Below, piece after piece: positions 44,848-54,071 of a DNA stretch of 64,000 bases. The notes beneath the pieces were generated by a model that searched no databases, was not told where the DNA came from, and saw only the letters and a list, made by a program, of their open reading frames with translations. The stretch spans positions 62,001 through 126,000 of the forward strand of contig JBKBLG010000002.1 of assembly GCA_046296295.1 (NCBI GenBank). The letters are read 5' to 3'. The stretch comes from UBA10646 sp046296295 (GTDB lineage Bacteria; Bacteroidota; Bacteroidia; Chitinophagales; Chitinophagaceae). A program made the translations under genes and the position numbers. The first letter of the stretch is position 1; the number at the start of each line of letters is the position of its first letter.

Positions 44848-45339
44848 ATGTTTTCCTCTCTTTTAAAAAGAGTATTTAGGCCAATCATACTTCCGTATTG
44901 GTGGCAAGATGCTTTGTTACTAGTACCACGCCTCATTTGTGGCTACTTACTTACAGCCGATTTCGGAGCTGCCAAGTTTGGCTTACCATGGTCGCCGGCC
45001 GATAATAACCTTGGCTTTTTTGAAGTTGCATTTTGGTTCCCGAACGATGTTGCAGCATACGGTGGCATATTTGCCATTTTCCCCGCATTTTTTGCGTGGA
45101 TGGGTGCATTCAGCGAAGCGGTTGGCGGCATTTTTTTGATGCTTGGCTTAGCTACTCGTCCATTTTCATGCTTACTGGTTTGTACCATGCTAGTAGCTGC
45201 ATTACTACAACAAAGTGGTAATGGCACTTGGAATATGTTGCCTGCTCTCGGTTTTTTATGGTTATCGCTCTACACCATGTTAATGGGTTCGGGCAGGTTC
45301 GGACTTGATTACTTGATTGCCAAAAAACTAACCAAATGA
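44848..45339 (+). CDS. DoxX family membrane protein
   Basis: Four hydrophobic segments in 163 residues with the DoxX-like layout: RLICGYLLTADFGAAKFGLP, then SEAVGGIFLMLGLATRP, and a final segment ending in GLDYLIAKKL. DoxX relatives are linked to oxidative-stress and thiosulfate/quinone chemistry, but no function is assigned here. The stop overlaps the next ATG (ATGA), so the pair is translationally coupled. Confidence 0.82.
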   Translation: MFSSLLKRVFRPIILPYWWQDALLLVPRLICGYLLTADFGAAKFGLPWSPADNNLGFFEVAFWFPNDVAAYGGIFAIFPAFFAWMGAFSEAVGGIFLMLGLATRPFSCLLVCTMLVAALLQQSGNGTWNMLPALGFLWLSLYTMLMGSGRFGLDYLIAKKLTK

Positions 45340-45680
45340 AATTTATACTATTCACATGCATGGTTGTTGCCATGGCTTGTGTTCAAAAAACACATAAAAA
45401 AACGGTGGTATATCAATTGCTCACACCTAACAACACCGGAATTGAAAAGGTGAGCATTAAAGGCAGTGACCAACCTTTGAGCTGGCAGCAAGATACCGTA
45501 CTCAATACTGTAGTAAAAGATAGTTTGTATACCATTACGATTACTACAGAAACAGGCTACAAATTCACGGAAGTGAAGTTTTTAGTGAACGATGTGTTGG
45601 AACTAGAAGGCAAAGACAACCGACGTGTAGTTTTTGCAGCAGGAGATACTACTTTTTATAAAGCTACATTTAACGAGTAA
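45336..45680 (+). CDS. Small predicted lipoprotein of unknown function
   Basis: The 114-residue product starts with a lipoprotein signal (FTCMVVAMAC, lipobox Cys15) followed by a charged stretch and a beta-rich domain with no family I recognise. It starts inside the DoxX stop codon, so it is probably co-expressed and may be exposed in the periplasm near that membrane protein. Confidence 0.6.
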   Translation: MKFILFTCMVVAMACVQKTHKKTVVYQLLTPNNTGIEKVSIKGSDQPLSWQQDTVLNTVVKDSLYTITITTETGYKFTEVKFLVNDVLELEGKDNRRVVFAAGDTTFYKATFNE

Positions 45681-45758
45681 TAAAAAATTTATAAAAAAAA
45701 GATAGATAGTATCCAACAAGTGTATAATTTCCATACTTTATCAAAAGAGTGGAAAATC

Positions 45759-46571
45759 ATGGCTAGGCTATTTAAACATGGAATAAATGAAAATAATATC
45801 AGTGTTGGATATACCGAATTAGAAAAAGTTTTATGTAAAGAGTTAGATGATACTTATATCATTTTAACAGATGTTTGGCTTGGAATAGATTATTTGAACA
45901 TTGTCATTTTACATAAAGAAAGTGGCATTTTTATAATAAAGTTTCATGACTTTGATATTACTAAAATAGAGGTAAATCCAAATGGAGACTGGTCAATCAA
46001 CGAAGAAATAATTATTGCATCTCCCATAGAACAAGTTTTAAATTACAAGGAAAATATTATTTATTTCCATATTCCAGAACTTTGTGAGGGCATAAATCTA
46101 GATTTTCGAATGGGTAAATTCATCAAACCTTGGTTGATTCTAAATAGCAATACGAAAGAAGAGATAGATAACTTTAGGAATACCTTCCTAGAAAGAAAAG
46201 AGAATTTTTATAAAAATGAATGTTTAAATATTTGGGGCTATAATCAATCGCAAGAAATAGTTAGAGAAATTCTTAAGGAAAAAAATAAATTCAAACTCCC
46301 TCCACAACTACATGAAACTATTCTGAAAAGTTTTTCGTTAAATGAAAATGAAATTAAGATTTCTGAAAATGAACTATTTAACATACAGCAATTAAAAATA
46401 TCTAAATCTAAGGAAGGTGCTTGTTATATCAATGGTGTTGTAGGATCAGGCAAAACATCAGTAATAGCAAGACGGGCTATCAATTCATTTATTAGGAATC
46501 ATAGACAAGTATTGATTCTAACAATGAATATCACATTAATCAATCTAATCAATAAAAAATATCAAACGTAG
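45759..46571 (+). CDS. NERD-like/UvrD-like helicase, N-terminal part (frameshifted)
   Basis: The first 180 residues follow the NERD layout: GYTELEKVLCKEL, GIDYLNIVILHKESGIFIIKF, GDW and SPIEQVLNYKENI. The Glu of the usual E-x-K nuclease pair is not in its expected place, so the domain may be inactive. The Walker A motif GVVGSGKTSVI follows, then the first helicase strand. The ORF ends at 46571, just after a run of six A (46554-46559). Reading on in the -1 frame from that run continues the helicase without a break. ATG 45759 is preferred to GTG 45720, which would add 13 non-conserved residues. The region is much more AT-rich than its neighbours. Confidence 0.75.
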   Translation: MARLFKHGINENNISVGYTELEKVLCKELDDTYIILTDVWLGIDYLNIVILHKESGIFIIKFHDFDITKIEVNPNGDWSINEEIIIASPIEQVLNYKENIIYFHIPELCEGINLDFRMGKFIKPWLILNSNTKEEIDNFRNTFLERKENFYKNECLNIWGYNQSQEIVREILKEKNKFKLPPQLHETILKSFSLNENEIKISENELFNIQQLKISKSKEGACYINGVVGSGKTSVIARRAINSFIRNHRQVLILTMNITLINLINKKYQT

Positions 46572-47887
46572 CACCGTCTACGTTAAAACATATTAAGGTT
46601 ATTAATTACCACAAGCTAGTTTCTGATTTTTGTAATAACATTCTACTACCAAGTAGTCTAAATAAAAGAGACAAAGAAGATAAGAAGTTCTCAGATTACT
46701 CTGAGATACTTGCTCACACAAAAAAAATATCAGAAAAAATAAACTACAACTATAAATCAGAGTTTGCATCAATTTTCATTGACGAGTTACAAGACTTTGA
46801 AAAAGCTTGGTTAGAATTTATTGCTGATACCTATGCTTCTGGATGTAATGAAATTGTGTGCAGTATTGATAATTTACAGACAATCTATGAAAATCCTAAA
46901 AAAGAGGGGTTGTTTACAAATCCAAATCATGATGTTATTTCGTTAAAAGAGATTTTTAAAAAGCAGTTCGAATTACACTTATTAAAAAGATCATATAGAA
47001 ATGAAGTCAAAATACAAAAGAAAATAGAGCTATTACAAGAGTCTTTATTCCCAAATCGGTTGAGAGACGAAGTAATGATATACAGTCATAAAATTAATAG
47101 AAACTCTTCCCTCAACTACACACTTCTTCCTAAATCGGAAATTATTATGGTACCCGAGATTGCCGAAAAAATTATCTTAGGTACCTGTGATCATATTACT
47201 GTGATTTGCATGAGACTAAAAACAATTCGAATTCTAGATGCATACTTGAGATATTTATACAATAAAAAAACAAATACAGTATGTGAAAGCTTAGAATTTT
47301 TCTTTGAGAATCTAATATTATCCGAATCATACTATACTCTTGAATATAATCCCGCCGTAAATATTGAATTAATAGAAAAAGCAGAAAATTATAGAAGCTA
47401 TAAATATGCTAATAATTACTATCTAAAAGAGACGTGTAGATATCTAACACTACTAACTCTAAAAGGGTTATATGACAGGAAGAATTTTAACGATGAAATT
47501 GCAAAAATAGATACAAGAAAAATTCTCTTTTCCCAAAAGAGCTGTGAATATTTATTGAATAAAAGTGGTTATTATGGAATATCTATGAATCAAGAGATAA
47601 AATACAATTTGAATTTCTACCAGAAAATAAGACTGCATAGACAAGCACTTAGAAAAAAATTTACCCCACTTGAGAACTTCGTTAATATAAGTACGGTGCA
47701 TAGCTATAAAGGTTTTGAGAATAACAGAGTGGTATTAATATTGGAACTGAAATTTGATAAAGCAGCTTTCACCGATCAATTCGATGAAATTGTTTATACT
47801 GCACTTACAAGAACAATTAGCACACTAGAAGTATATAATTGTGCCAATACACTGTACGATCCCACCTTATCAAATATTTTAAAATAG
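46556..47887 (+). CDS. UvrD-like helicase, C-terminal part (continues after a frameshift)
   Basis: This frame carries all later SF1A helicase motifs: NYHKLV (the tFH-like Ia region), Walker B SIFIDELQDFE (DELQD), a weak motif III SIDNLQTIY, motif IV LKRSYRNEVKI, motif V STVHSYKGFENNRVV and motif VI VYTALTRTISTLEVY. Residues between 46572 and 46855 lie before the first usable start codon, yet contain the Walker B motif, so a separate protein starting at the GTG at 46856 could not be a working helicase. The two parts were clearly one gene of about 709 codons. The break may be a mutation, a sequencing error in A6, or programmed slippage. Confidence 0.72.
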   Translation, partial: KISNVAPSTLKHIKVINYHKLVSDFCNNILLPSSLNKRDKEDKKFSDYSEILAHTKKISEKINYNYKSEFASIFIDELQDFEKAWLEFIADTYASGCNEIVCSIDNLQTIYENPKKEGLFTNPNHDVISLKEIFKKQFELHLLKRSYRNEVKIQKKIELLQESLFPNRLRDEVMIYSHKINRNSSLNYTLLPKSEIIMVPEIAEKIILGTCDHITVICMRLKTIRILDAYLRYLYNKKTNTVCESLEFFFENLILSESYYTLEYNPAVNIELIEKAENYRSYKYANNYYLKETCRYLTLLTLKGLYDRKNFNDEIAKIDTRKILFSQKSCEYLLNKSGYYGISMNQEIKYNLNFYQKIRLHRQALRKKFTPLENFVNISTVHSYKGFENNRVVLILELKFDKAAFTDQFDEIVYTALTRTISTLEVYNCANTLYDPTLSNILK

Positions 47888-47892
47888 TTAAA

Positions 47893-49803
47893 ATGAATAA
47901 AATTCGCGTTACAAACTTCAAATTATTTTCAAAAGATAATAATCAAGACATAGCAATAGCACCAATAACATTCATTATTGGGAAAAATAATGCTGGTAAA
48001 AGTAGCTTCATAGAATCGCTTACTTTTCTTTCACACATCCACGAATTATGCACTGGAGTTAATTATCAAACAAATAATTTTCAAGAAGCAAATATTACTA
48101 GGCTTATCAACGAATTATTTTATCGCGGTATACAATATGCAAATGTGTTTAATACACAAGGCAACTTCTATCAAATCAAGAATAACACATCTGATTCTGA
48201 TTTAATTAGCTTTGAGCTAAAAACCAGTTCTACTAATACAAAAATTGAATATAAAATAGGCACACCACAATACTTGTTCTTAAATTGTATAAATATTAGT
48301 GTTAACGAAATAGAAAGTATAGAATTTAAAAATGTAAAATTCTATAGCTATCAAGAAAATTCTGAGGGTTTCTTAACCAGAGTAATGAAATTAAACACAA
48401 ATAAATATTTCAACTTGCTTGCCAATACAAGTAAAGAGCAATTGGTAGAATATGTTACCCTCTATAAAGAATATTTATTGGAATTTAATGCCGACTACTT
48501 AAGTCAAGCAGAACTTAACAAAGTTGAAGAATCAACAATTAAAAAAATTCCTCTAGATCTTCATGTGTTATGCGAATTTCTTGCTTCTAAAGAAGAACAA
48601 TTTCAAACTGTTATTCAAAAGGTATCTTATGCTTACAATTTGATAGATAAAATCTTTTTGGAAATGTTTAGTAAGCGAGTACCGAATTTAATAAGCCCAA
48701 ATGCTGATGATCTTGAAAATTGTAGAGTAGCTTTTGAACTTACAACCACATGGCATGATTATTGGGACTCTGAGGAATTCGATGGAATACGTAGTAGAGA
48801 GAAAGTTCCTACTTTTTTTGGATACGGGTTTTCTTTTTTATACAGAAAGAGTCATCGCTACTTTTTCATGCAAAACCCTGAAACATCGGTTGTTAATTTC
48901 ATATTCCCTAATTCATTTAAGCAAGAAACATGGAATAGCTACTTAACAGAATGGGGAAAGCTTTTTTTGGAGTTCATTGCATACGATTTAAACAAGCAGG
49001 TAATTCCTGCAACTATTGTTCGACCTTTTGTAAACTTATATTTCACAAAAGTTACCAACCGTAGATTTCAAGATTACTCAAAGTCAAAATCTGGTATTAC
49101 AAATGAGTTAACAAATGACGTAAGCCTACTACTTGGAGATAAAGAGACTACGAGATTAAGTAATATCTTAAAGGTTCACTCTGAAAATAGACTTAATCCA
49201 TTTGATTCCGATGAACAAAAAGATATTAAAGCACGTCCTTACAAGTTATTCCAAAATTTTATTGCATCACTTGATGAATGGGATGATATTATTCTTAGTC
49301 AAAACTTTGATACTCTTGATTATTATGTCTACATCGAAAAAAAGAATGGCGATGTAATTTATATAAATAATGAAGGCTATGGAACCAATCAAGTTGTTCC
49401 CATTTTAATAAAGATTGCCGCGGCAGTTGTAAGAAATAAAAAAGAGATGATAATTATTGAAGAGCCAGAGCTTTCATTACATCCTGCTGCTCAGTCTCAA
49501 TTACTAGAGTTCTTATGCAACATCTATCTATCCACAGGCATTAGATTTATGCTTGAAACGCATAGTGAATATATGATACGCAAAACACAATACCTAATTG
49601 CAAGTACTAATTCTCACTTGAAAAATAGTGACTGCATCATTCATTCATTTTCAAAGGATACTACAACTAATACTACAGAAGTAAAGAGCATAGAGTTTAA
49701 GGAAAATGGTGAATTAAGTGCAGAGCTTGCAAGTGGATTCTTAGATGAAGCAAACAAGATTTCGCTTTCCATTTTGGCTTTACAAAGGAGTCAGAATAAT
49801 TAA
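47893..49803 (+). CDS. SMC/OLD-like AAA family ATPase without TOPRIM
   Basis: A 636-residue ATPase of the AAA_15/AAA_21 group: start KIRVTNFKLFSKDN, Walker A FIIGKNNAGKSSFIESL, a long helical and beta insert, and ABC-like Walker B IIIEEPELSLHPAAQSQLLE with the D-loop. A switch His lies in LETHSEYMIRK. The tail (ELASGFLDEANK) resembles the DUF3696 end of similar ATPases. There is no TOPRIM nuclease domain, so it is not an OLD/GajA nuclease. It starts five bases after the helicase stop and shares its AT-rich composition. The two form a helicase-ATPase pair like known defence systems. The true start is 47893 and not an upstream ATG at 47839, which lies inside the helicase gene. Confidence 0.82.
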   Translation: MNKIRVTNFKLFSKDNNQDIAIAPITFIIGKNNAGKSSFIESLTFLSHIHELCTGVNYQTNNFQEANITRLINELFYRGIQYANVFNTQGNFYQIKNNTSDSDLISFELKTSSTNTKIEYKIGTPQYLFLNCINISVNEIESIEFKNVKFYSYQENSEGFLTRVMKLNTNKYFNLLANTSKEQLVEYVTLYKEYLLEFNADYLSQAELNKVEESTIKKIPLDLHVLCEFLASKEEQFQTVIQKVSYAYNLIDKIFLEMFSKRVPNLISPNADDLENCRVAFELTTTWHDYWDSEEFDGIRSREKVPTFFGYGFSFLYRKSHRYFFMQNPETSVVNFIFPNSFKQETWNSYLTEWGKLFLEFIAYDLNKQVIPATIVRPFVNLYFTKVTNRRFQDYSKSKSGITNELTNDVSLLLGDKETTRLSNILKVHSENRLNPFDSDEQKDIKARPYKLFQNFIASLDEWDDIILSQNFDTLDYYVYIEKKNGDVIYINNEGYGTNQVVPILIKIAAAVVRNKKEMIIIEEPELSLHPAAQSQLLEFLCNIYLSTGIRFMLETHSEYMIRKTQYLIASTNSHLKNSDCIIHSFSKDTTTNTTEVKSIEFKENGELSAELASGFLDEANKISLSILALQRSQNN

Positions 49804-49841
49804 ATCTAAAAATACTGCCCCATAGCAGTACATAGCCCACG

Positions 49842-49920
49842 TAGCCCCGACAGTAGCGGTTACCCCGCTGAAGGCTTTGGAGCAGCGCTTTGTGGCGGAG
49901 TAAAAGCGTATGGCGGGAAC
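49842..49920. repeat. GC-rich structured intergenic element
   Basis: A GC-rich segment after the ATPase gene runs from TAGCCCCGACAGTAGCGGTT through TTTGGAGCAGCGC to AAAGCGTATGGCGGGAAC. It resembles, from memory, a family of short repeated intergenic elements in Bacteroidota that begin TAGCCCCGAT and end GCGGGA. CCCGC at 49863 can pair with GCGGG near 49913. It has no ORF. It may mark the edge of the defence island. Confidence 0.45.
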
Positions 49921-49978
49921 CACAGTTACTTACTTGCACTAAGCTGAAAGCTACCAACACTATACAGGCATGTATGAC

Positions 49979-50006
49979 AAACGCCATCGCAATTGCGATG
50001 GCGTTT
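49979..50006. terminator. Bidirectional terminator between the ATPase and the S41 protease genes
   Basis: A perfect 12-bp stem (AAACGCCATCGC, 49979-49990, with GCGATGGCGTTT, 49995-50006) has an AATT loop, between two convergent genes. The T run on the plus strand (TTTTG) is short. Confidence 0.78.
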
Positions 50007-50031
50007 TGTTGTGAGTATTACTAGTGATCGA

Positions 50032-53000
50032 TTATTTGCCGCTAGCAACCGTTTTGAGCATTTCTTTTACAGCAGCTTCTAACTGCGTGTCTTTGCCACT
50101 CAAGAAATCTTCGTACGAAAGTTCAACTCGAATATCGGGCTCTACTTGTAGGTTTTCTGAAGGTCGGTTTTCTTTACCAATAGTAGCCACCATTGGAATA
50201 CCGAATACAAGTGTAGGGTCAATTTGTGTTTCCCACCATACGGCCGTTCCAGTGCCCGGTACAGGCATGCCAATAAGCTTACCAATACCATTTTGTTTGT
50301 AGATGTAAGGGAAGATAAACGCATCGGAATAGTTGCCCTCACTCATTAAAACGCAACTTGGCTTGTACCAACGATCAAAAGGTTCGCTAGCACTTACTCG
50401 ATTGCCTTGTGGTGCAAAATCTAAATAACGCTTGCCGCTTAAGAACGTATTCAAATCGTTATGCAACCAACCACCGCCGTTAAAGCGAGTATCTACAATA
50501 AGTGCTTGCTTGCTGAAATGACGGCCCAATACTTCATCGTATACCGTACGGAAGCTACCATCGTTCATGCCCTGCACATGCACATAACCTACCTTGCCAT
50601 CGCTGAGTTTTTCCACCAAATCGTTCATTTTTTTCACCCAGCGTTTGTACATCAAACTACTTTCTTCACCAAATGAAATAGGCTTGGTGGTTTCTTCCCA
50701 AGTATTTTTTCCATCGGTAAAGGTGATAAGCACTTGCTTGTCGACCTTACGATTCAACAGGCTTGCCCAGTCGCCCTCTTCGGTAATGGCTTCCCCATCA
50801 ATATGGGTAATGGTGTAGCCGGCTTTTAATTTTGTATCGCTTTTGTCGAAAGGACCGCCCACAATTATTTCAGTTACTTTCAACCCTTTGCCTGCAAAGG
50901 TTTCATCGTACAACAAACCTAAAGTAGCTGTAACATCCGGATTATCATAGCGTGGGCTATAACGACCGCCGGTGTGGCTAGCATTTAATTCACCTAAGAT
51001 TTCACTAAGTAATTCCTGAAAATCGTAGTTATTATTAATATGTGGTAAAAATTTAGCGTAAGCTGTTCTGTATCCTTTCCAATCGATACCATGAATGTTG
51101 GGGTCGTAGAATTTTTTGACCACTTGGCGCCATGCGTGTTCAAAAATATAGCTACGTTCTTCAGCAGTATTCAATACCATCTCGCCATTCACGCCAATGG
51201 GTGTTGATTTGCCACTTTCATCAATTTTCATAAGGCTTCCGCGGCTCATTACAAATAAGGCCTTGCCATCTTTACTCATTTCAATACCGCTACCACCTGT
51301 GCCAAGCTTTGCCAAAATTTTAGTTTCTCTGGTACGCGGTTCTGTAACCCATAAATCGTAGCCACGTTCAAAAGCGCTGAGATAATACACTTTACTACCG
51401 TCGGGTGTAATGGCATAATCTGCAATGCTAGAACTATTAATGGTAAGGCGTACCACTCGATCTTCAAAACCTTTAATGTTAGGTATCCAGTTTTTAGCAA
51501 CTGTATCTTTTTTGGTTTTGCTGGTATCGGCCTTTTTGGCTTGCTCTTCTTTATCTTTCAACAGGGCAAATTCTTCTTTGCTTAATTTAAAGCGTTCGAA
51601 AGCAGCAACATCTAAAAAGCCTGCATAAATATCTGTTTCTGTACTGCCTTGTAAGGCCAGCCCTTTACGGCCTAGCTTGCTATTTTGCCAACTAATCAAT
51701 TTACCATCCATACCCCATTTAATATTGTTCTGCCCAAAGCCAGAACGGATAGGATGCTCAATGGTGCCGCTACCATCGGCTTTAATCAACGCAAAATTGC
51801 CCGCTTGCCATGTACCTTCTTGATCATCACAAATAATCCACTTGCTATCGCCGCTCCACTGATAATCCCAATCGCCATCGGAATAACTGTAGTTTCTACC
51901 TTGCGGTAAAAGTGTACGCGATTGCTTACTAGCAATATTATATACACGGAGTATATTACGTTCTTCTATAAAGGCAATTTCTTTACCATCAGGTGAAAAC
52001 TTTGCTTGAAATTCTTCGGCGGGTGTAGCAATTACAGGCTCCTCTTTGATCAAAGTTGCTGCATAGAAATAAGGTTCTTCTTTACGAACAACAGTAGCTT
52101 TGTACACATCCCAACTTGTACCACGTTCAGTAGCGTATAAGAGGGTTTTACTATCAGGGCTCCAACTCACCATACGTTCTTGCTGTGGTGTATTGGTGAT
52201 ACGCTTGGTAGGGCCACCATCAACACTAGCAACAAACACTTCGCCACGCACCACAAAAGCAACTTCTTTACCGCTAGGGCTTACCGCAAATTCACTCATA
52301 TTACCATTGATGCTCACATTTTTTTCAATATTTTGGCGACCATCGTTGGCTATTTGTACAGCTATTTTCTGCGGTGTACCATTTTCCGTAAGGGTATATA
52401 TTTCACCATCGTAAGTAAAGCAAAGTGTATTGTTTTTTGCAATACTTAAATGCCGTACAGGATGCTTCTCGAACTTAGTTAGCTGAACCTCGGCCATTTT
52501 ATTGGCAACGGGTGTTTTATAAATATTTTGAGTACCATTTTTTTCACTCAAGTAATAAATAAACTGATCGTTATTGCTAAATACGGGCTCTCTATCTTCA
52601 CCTTCAAAGCCGCTGATTTTGCGATACTTATTGGAAGCAACATCCATTACCCAAATATCTCTTGTAACTGATGAGGTATGATGCTTACGCCAAGGATCTT
52701 CGTATCCTTTACGATCTTGAAAAACAATTTGTGTGCCCTTAGTATTATAATGTGCATGCTCCATGCCAGCACCGCTAACTAATATTGGCTTACCACCTGT
52801 TACTGGCACTTTGTATAAATTTTGAAACAACCGTGGGCTGTAAAAACGAATGTTTTCGGCTTGAACATTACGAGCACTGCCTAAAATTACATACTTGCCA
52901 TCGGGTGAAAAATCGTAAGGATAATCATTAGCACTATGCGTAGTAATACGTACTGGAGCACCACCTGATGCAGGCATTACAAACACATCGAAATTACCAT

Positions 53001-53256
53001 ATCTATCACTCGCAAATGCAATGTACTTACCATCTCTACTCCATACAGGCATCATATCATGTGCCTCATGTAATGTTAATGGCACAGCATTACCTCCTTT
53101 AGCATCTACCCGATACAAATCGCCTTTATAACCAAATACAATGGTGTTACCATCAGGACTAATTGCCGGATAGCGCAACCACATCGCATTATTTTGCGCC
53201 CAACACATACTGCTTATCAGTAACAATGAAAGCACAGCCCAGAAACGATGTTTCAT
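50032..53256 (-). CDS. Secreted tricorn-like S41 peptidase
   Basis: A 1074-residue secreted protease. The signal peptide ends near CWAQ. Residues 25-650 carry WD40-like beta-propeller repeats (PAISPDGNTIVFGYKGDLY, PVWSRDGKYIAFASDRYG, FSPDGKEIAFI). A helical linker with a Lys-rich stretch precedes a PDZ domain (LKAGYTITHIDGEAITE). The C-terminal S41 core has VDTRFNGGGWLHNDL, the probable catalytic Ser in EGNYSDAFIFPY, and GTGTAVWWE. Tricorn-type proteases degrade peptides; in this phylum such proteins are probably periplasmic. It is large but not unusual for the family. Confidence 0.88.
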   Translation of the reverse strand: MKHRFWAVLSLLLISSMCWAQNNAMWLRYPAISPDGNTIVFGYKGDLYRVDAKGGNAVPLTLHEAHDMMPVWSRDGKYIAFASDRYGNFDVFVMPASGGAPVRITTHSANDYPYDFSPDGKYVILGSARNVQAENIRFYSPRLFQNLYKVPVTGGKPILVSGAGMEHAHYNTKGTQIVFQDRKGYEDPWRKHHTSSVTRDIWVMDVASNKYRKISGFEGEDREPVFSNNDQFIYYLSEKNGTQNIYKTPVANKMAEVQLTKFEKHPVRHLSIAKNNTLCFTYDGEIYTLTENGTPQKIAVQIANDGRQNIEKNVSINGNMSEFAVSPSGKEVAFVVRGEVFVASVDGGPTKRITNTPQQERMVSWSPDSKTLLYATERGTSWDVYKATVVRKEEPYFYAATLIKEEPVIATPAEEFQAKFSPDGKEIAFIEERNILRVYNIASKQSRTLLPQGRNYSYSDGDWDYQWSGDSKWIICDDQEGTWQAGNFALIKADGSGTIEHPIRSGFGQNNIKWGMDGKLISWQNSKLGRKGLALQGSTETDIYAGFLDVAAFERFKLSKEEFALLKDKEEQAKKADTSKTKKDTVAKNWIPNIKGFEDRVVRLTINSSSIADYAITPDGSKVYYLSAFERGYDLWVTEPRTRETKILAKLGTGGSGIEMSKDGKALFVMSRGSLMKIDESGKSTPIGVNGEMVLNTAEERSYIFEHAWRQVVKKFYDPNIHGIDWKGYRTAYAKFLPHINNNYDFQELLSEILGELNASHTGGRYSPRYDNPDVTATLGLLYDETFAGKGLKVTEIIVGGPFDKSDTKLKAGYTITHIDGEAITEEGDWASLLNRKVDKQVLITFTDGKNTWEETTKPISFGEESSLMYKRWVKKMNDLVEKLSDGKVGYVHVQGMNDGSFRTVYDEVLGRHFSKQALIVDTRFNGGGWLHNDLNTFLSGKRYLDFAPQGNRVSASEPFDRWYKPSCVLMSEGNYSDAFIFPYIYKQNGIGKLIGMPVPGTGTAVWWETQIDPTLVFGIPMVATIGKENRPSENLQVEPDIRVELSYEDFLSGKDTQLEAAVKEMLKTVASGK

Positions 53257-53299
53257 ATGAATTCATTTAGTTTTACCAAAGCATTAAAGGTACTTGGCT

Positions 53300-53992
53300 A
53301 TGCTTATGAACGCAAAACGATTTGAAGAATGGATGTTTAAATACACCGAAGGTTTTCATAGTTTGGTGCCTTTACAGGCAAATGATACACTGCTACCACT
53401 CAACTTAACAGCAAGTAATGCCGATTTAACTGCTATTTTATTAAAAGATACTGCTGCATTTACACACTATATTCAGCAACAGCTTGCAGCAGCAAATGCA
53501 ACGTATGGTTATGGCGGTTATGCCGAAAACAGAACAGTGTATCAACGCAGTAATGTATTCGATGGCAAAGAACCTCGCACCTTGCATTTAGGGTTAGACA
53601 TTTGGGGTGCTGCAGGCACAACTGTATTTGCACCACTTGGCGGTATGGTACACAGCTTTGCATTTAACAAAGCATTTGGCGATTATGGTGCTACCATTAT
53701 TTTATTGCATCAACTAGAAGGTATCCCCTTTTATACCTTGTACGGACATTTAAGCTTACAAAGTTTAGCTAGCCTCACCGAAGGTAAATACATCAGCAGA
53801 GGCGAGGCCTTTGCCAGTTTTGGCGTAGCGGATGAAAATGGTTTCTGGCCTCCACACTTACACTTTCAGATAATACTCGATATGGAGCTTAAAGAGGGCG
53901 ATTATCCTGGTGTTTGTGCTTATAGTGAACGTGATAAGTATTTGAATAATTGTCCGAACCCAGCAGTTATTGCGGGTAAGCGATTTTTATAA
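53300..53992 (+). CDS. M23-family metallopeptidase-like protein
   Basis: A LytM/M23 peptidase fold with the zinc-binding HLGLD (H-x3-D), the FAPLGGMVHSF strand and the final HLHFQ. YTLYGHLSL lies between. M23 enzymes cut peptide bridges of peptidoglycan. No signal peptide is visible (the N-terminus is MLMNAKRFEEWM), so it may act in the cytoplasm or be exported another way. The start is ATG 53300, with 53306 also possible; TTG 53294 is less likely. Its promoter must overlap that of the divergent S41 gene, because the gap is only 43 bp. Confidence 0.82.
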   Translation: MLMNAKRFEEWMFKYTEGFHSLVPLQANDTLLPLNLTASNADLTAILLKDTAAFTHYIQQQLAAANATYGYGGYAENRTVYQRSNVFDGKEPRTLHLGLDIWGAAGTTVFAPLGGMVHSFAFNKAFGDYGATIILLHQLEGIPFYTLYGHLSLQSLASLTEGKYISRGEAFASFGVADENGFWPPHLHFQIILDMELKEGDYPGVCAYSERDKYLNNCPNPAVIAGKRFL

Positions 53993-54003
53993 GTAGCGAA
54001 CCA

Positions 54004-54040
54004 TACGATAAGGGGCGGCCTGCGGCCGCCCCTTATCGTA
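54004..54040. terminator. Bidirectional terminator between M23 and aldo/keto reductase genes
   Basis: A perfect 17-bp stem (54004-54020 with 54024-54040) contains GGGGCGGCC, with a TGC loop, followed by TAAAAAATAC. It lies between convergent genes and is among the strongest hairpins in the window. Confidence 0.85.
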
Positions 54041-54071
54041 TAAAAAATACTTATCAACACTTGAGTAAATA

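Noticed and set aside
46856..47887. The downstream helicase frame as an independent gene from the GTG at 46856
   Set aside because: It would lack Walker A and Walker B, while the 284 bp before it read through in frame with the Walker B motif DELQD.
47893..49803. Calling the island a Gabija system
   Set aside because: The ATPase has no TOPRIM domain, the gene order is reversed, and the helicase carries an extra NERD-like domain.
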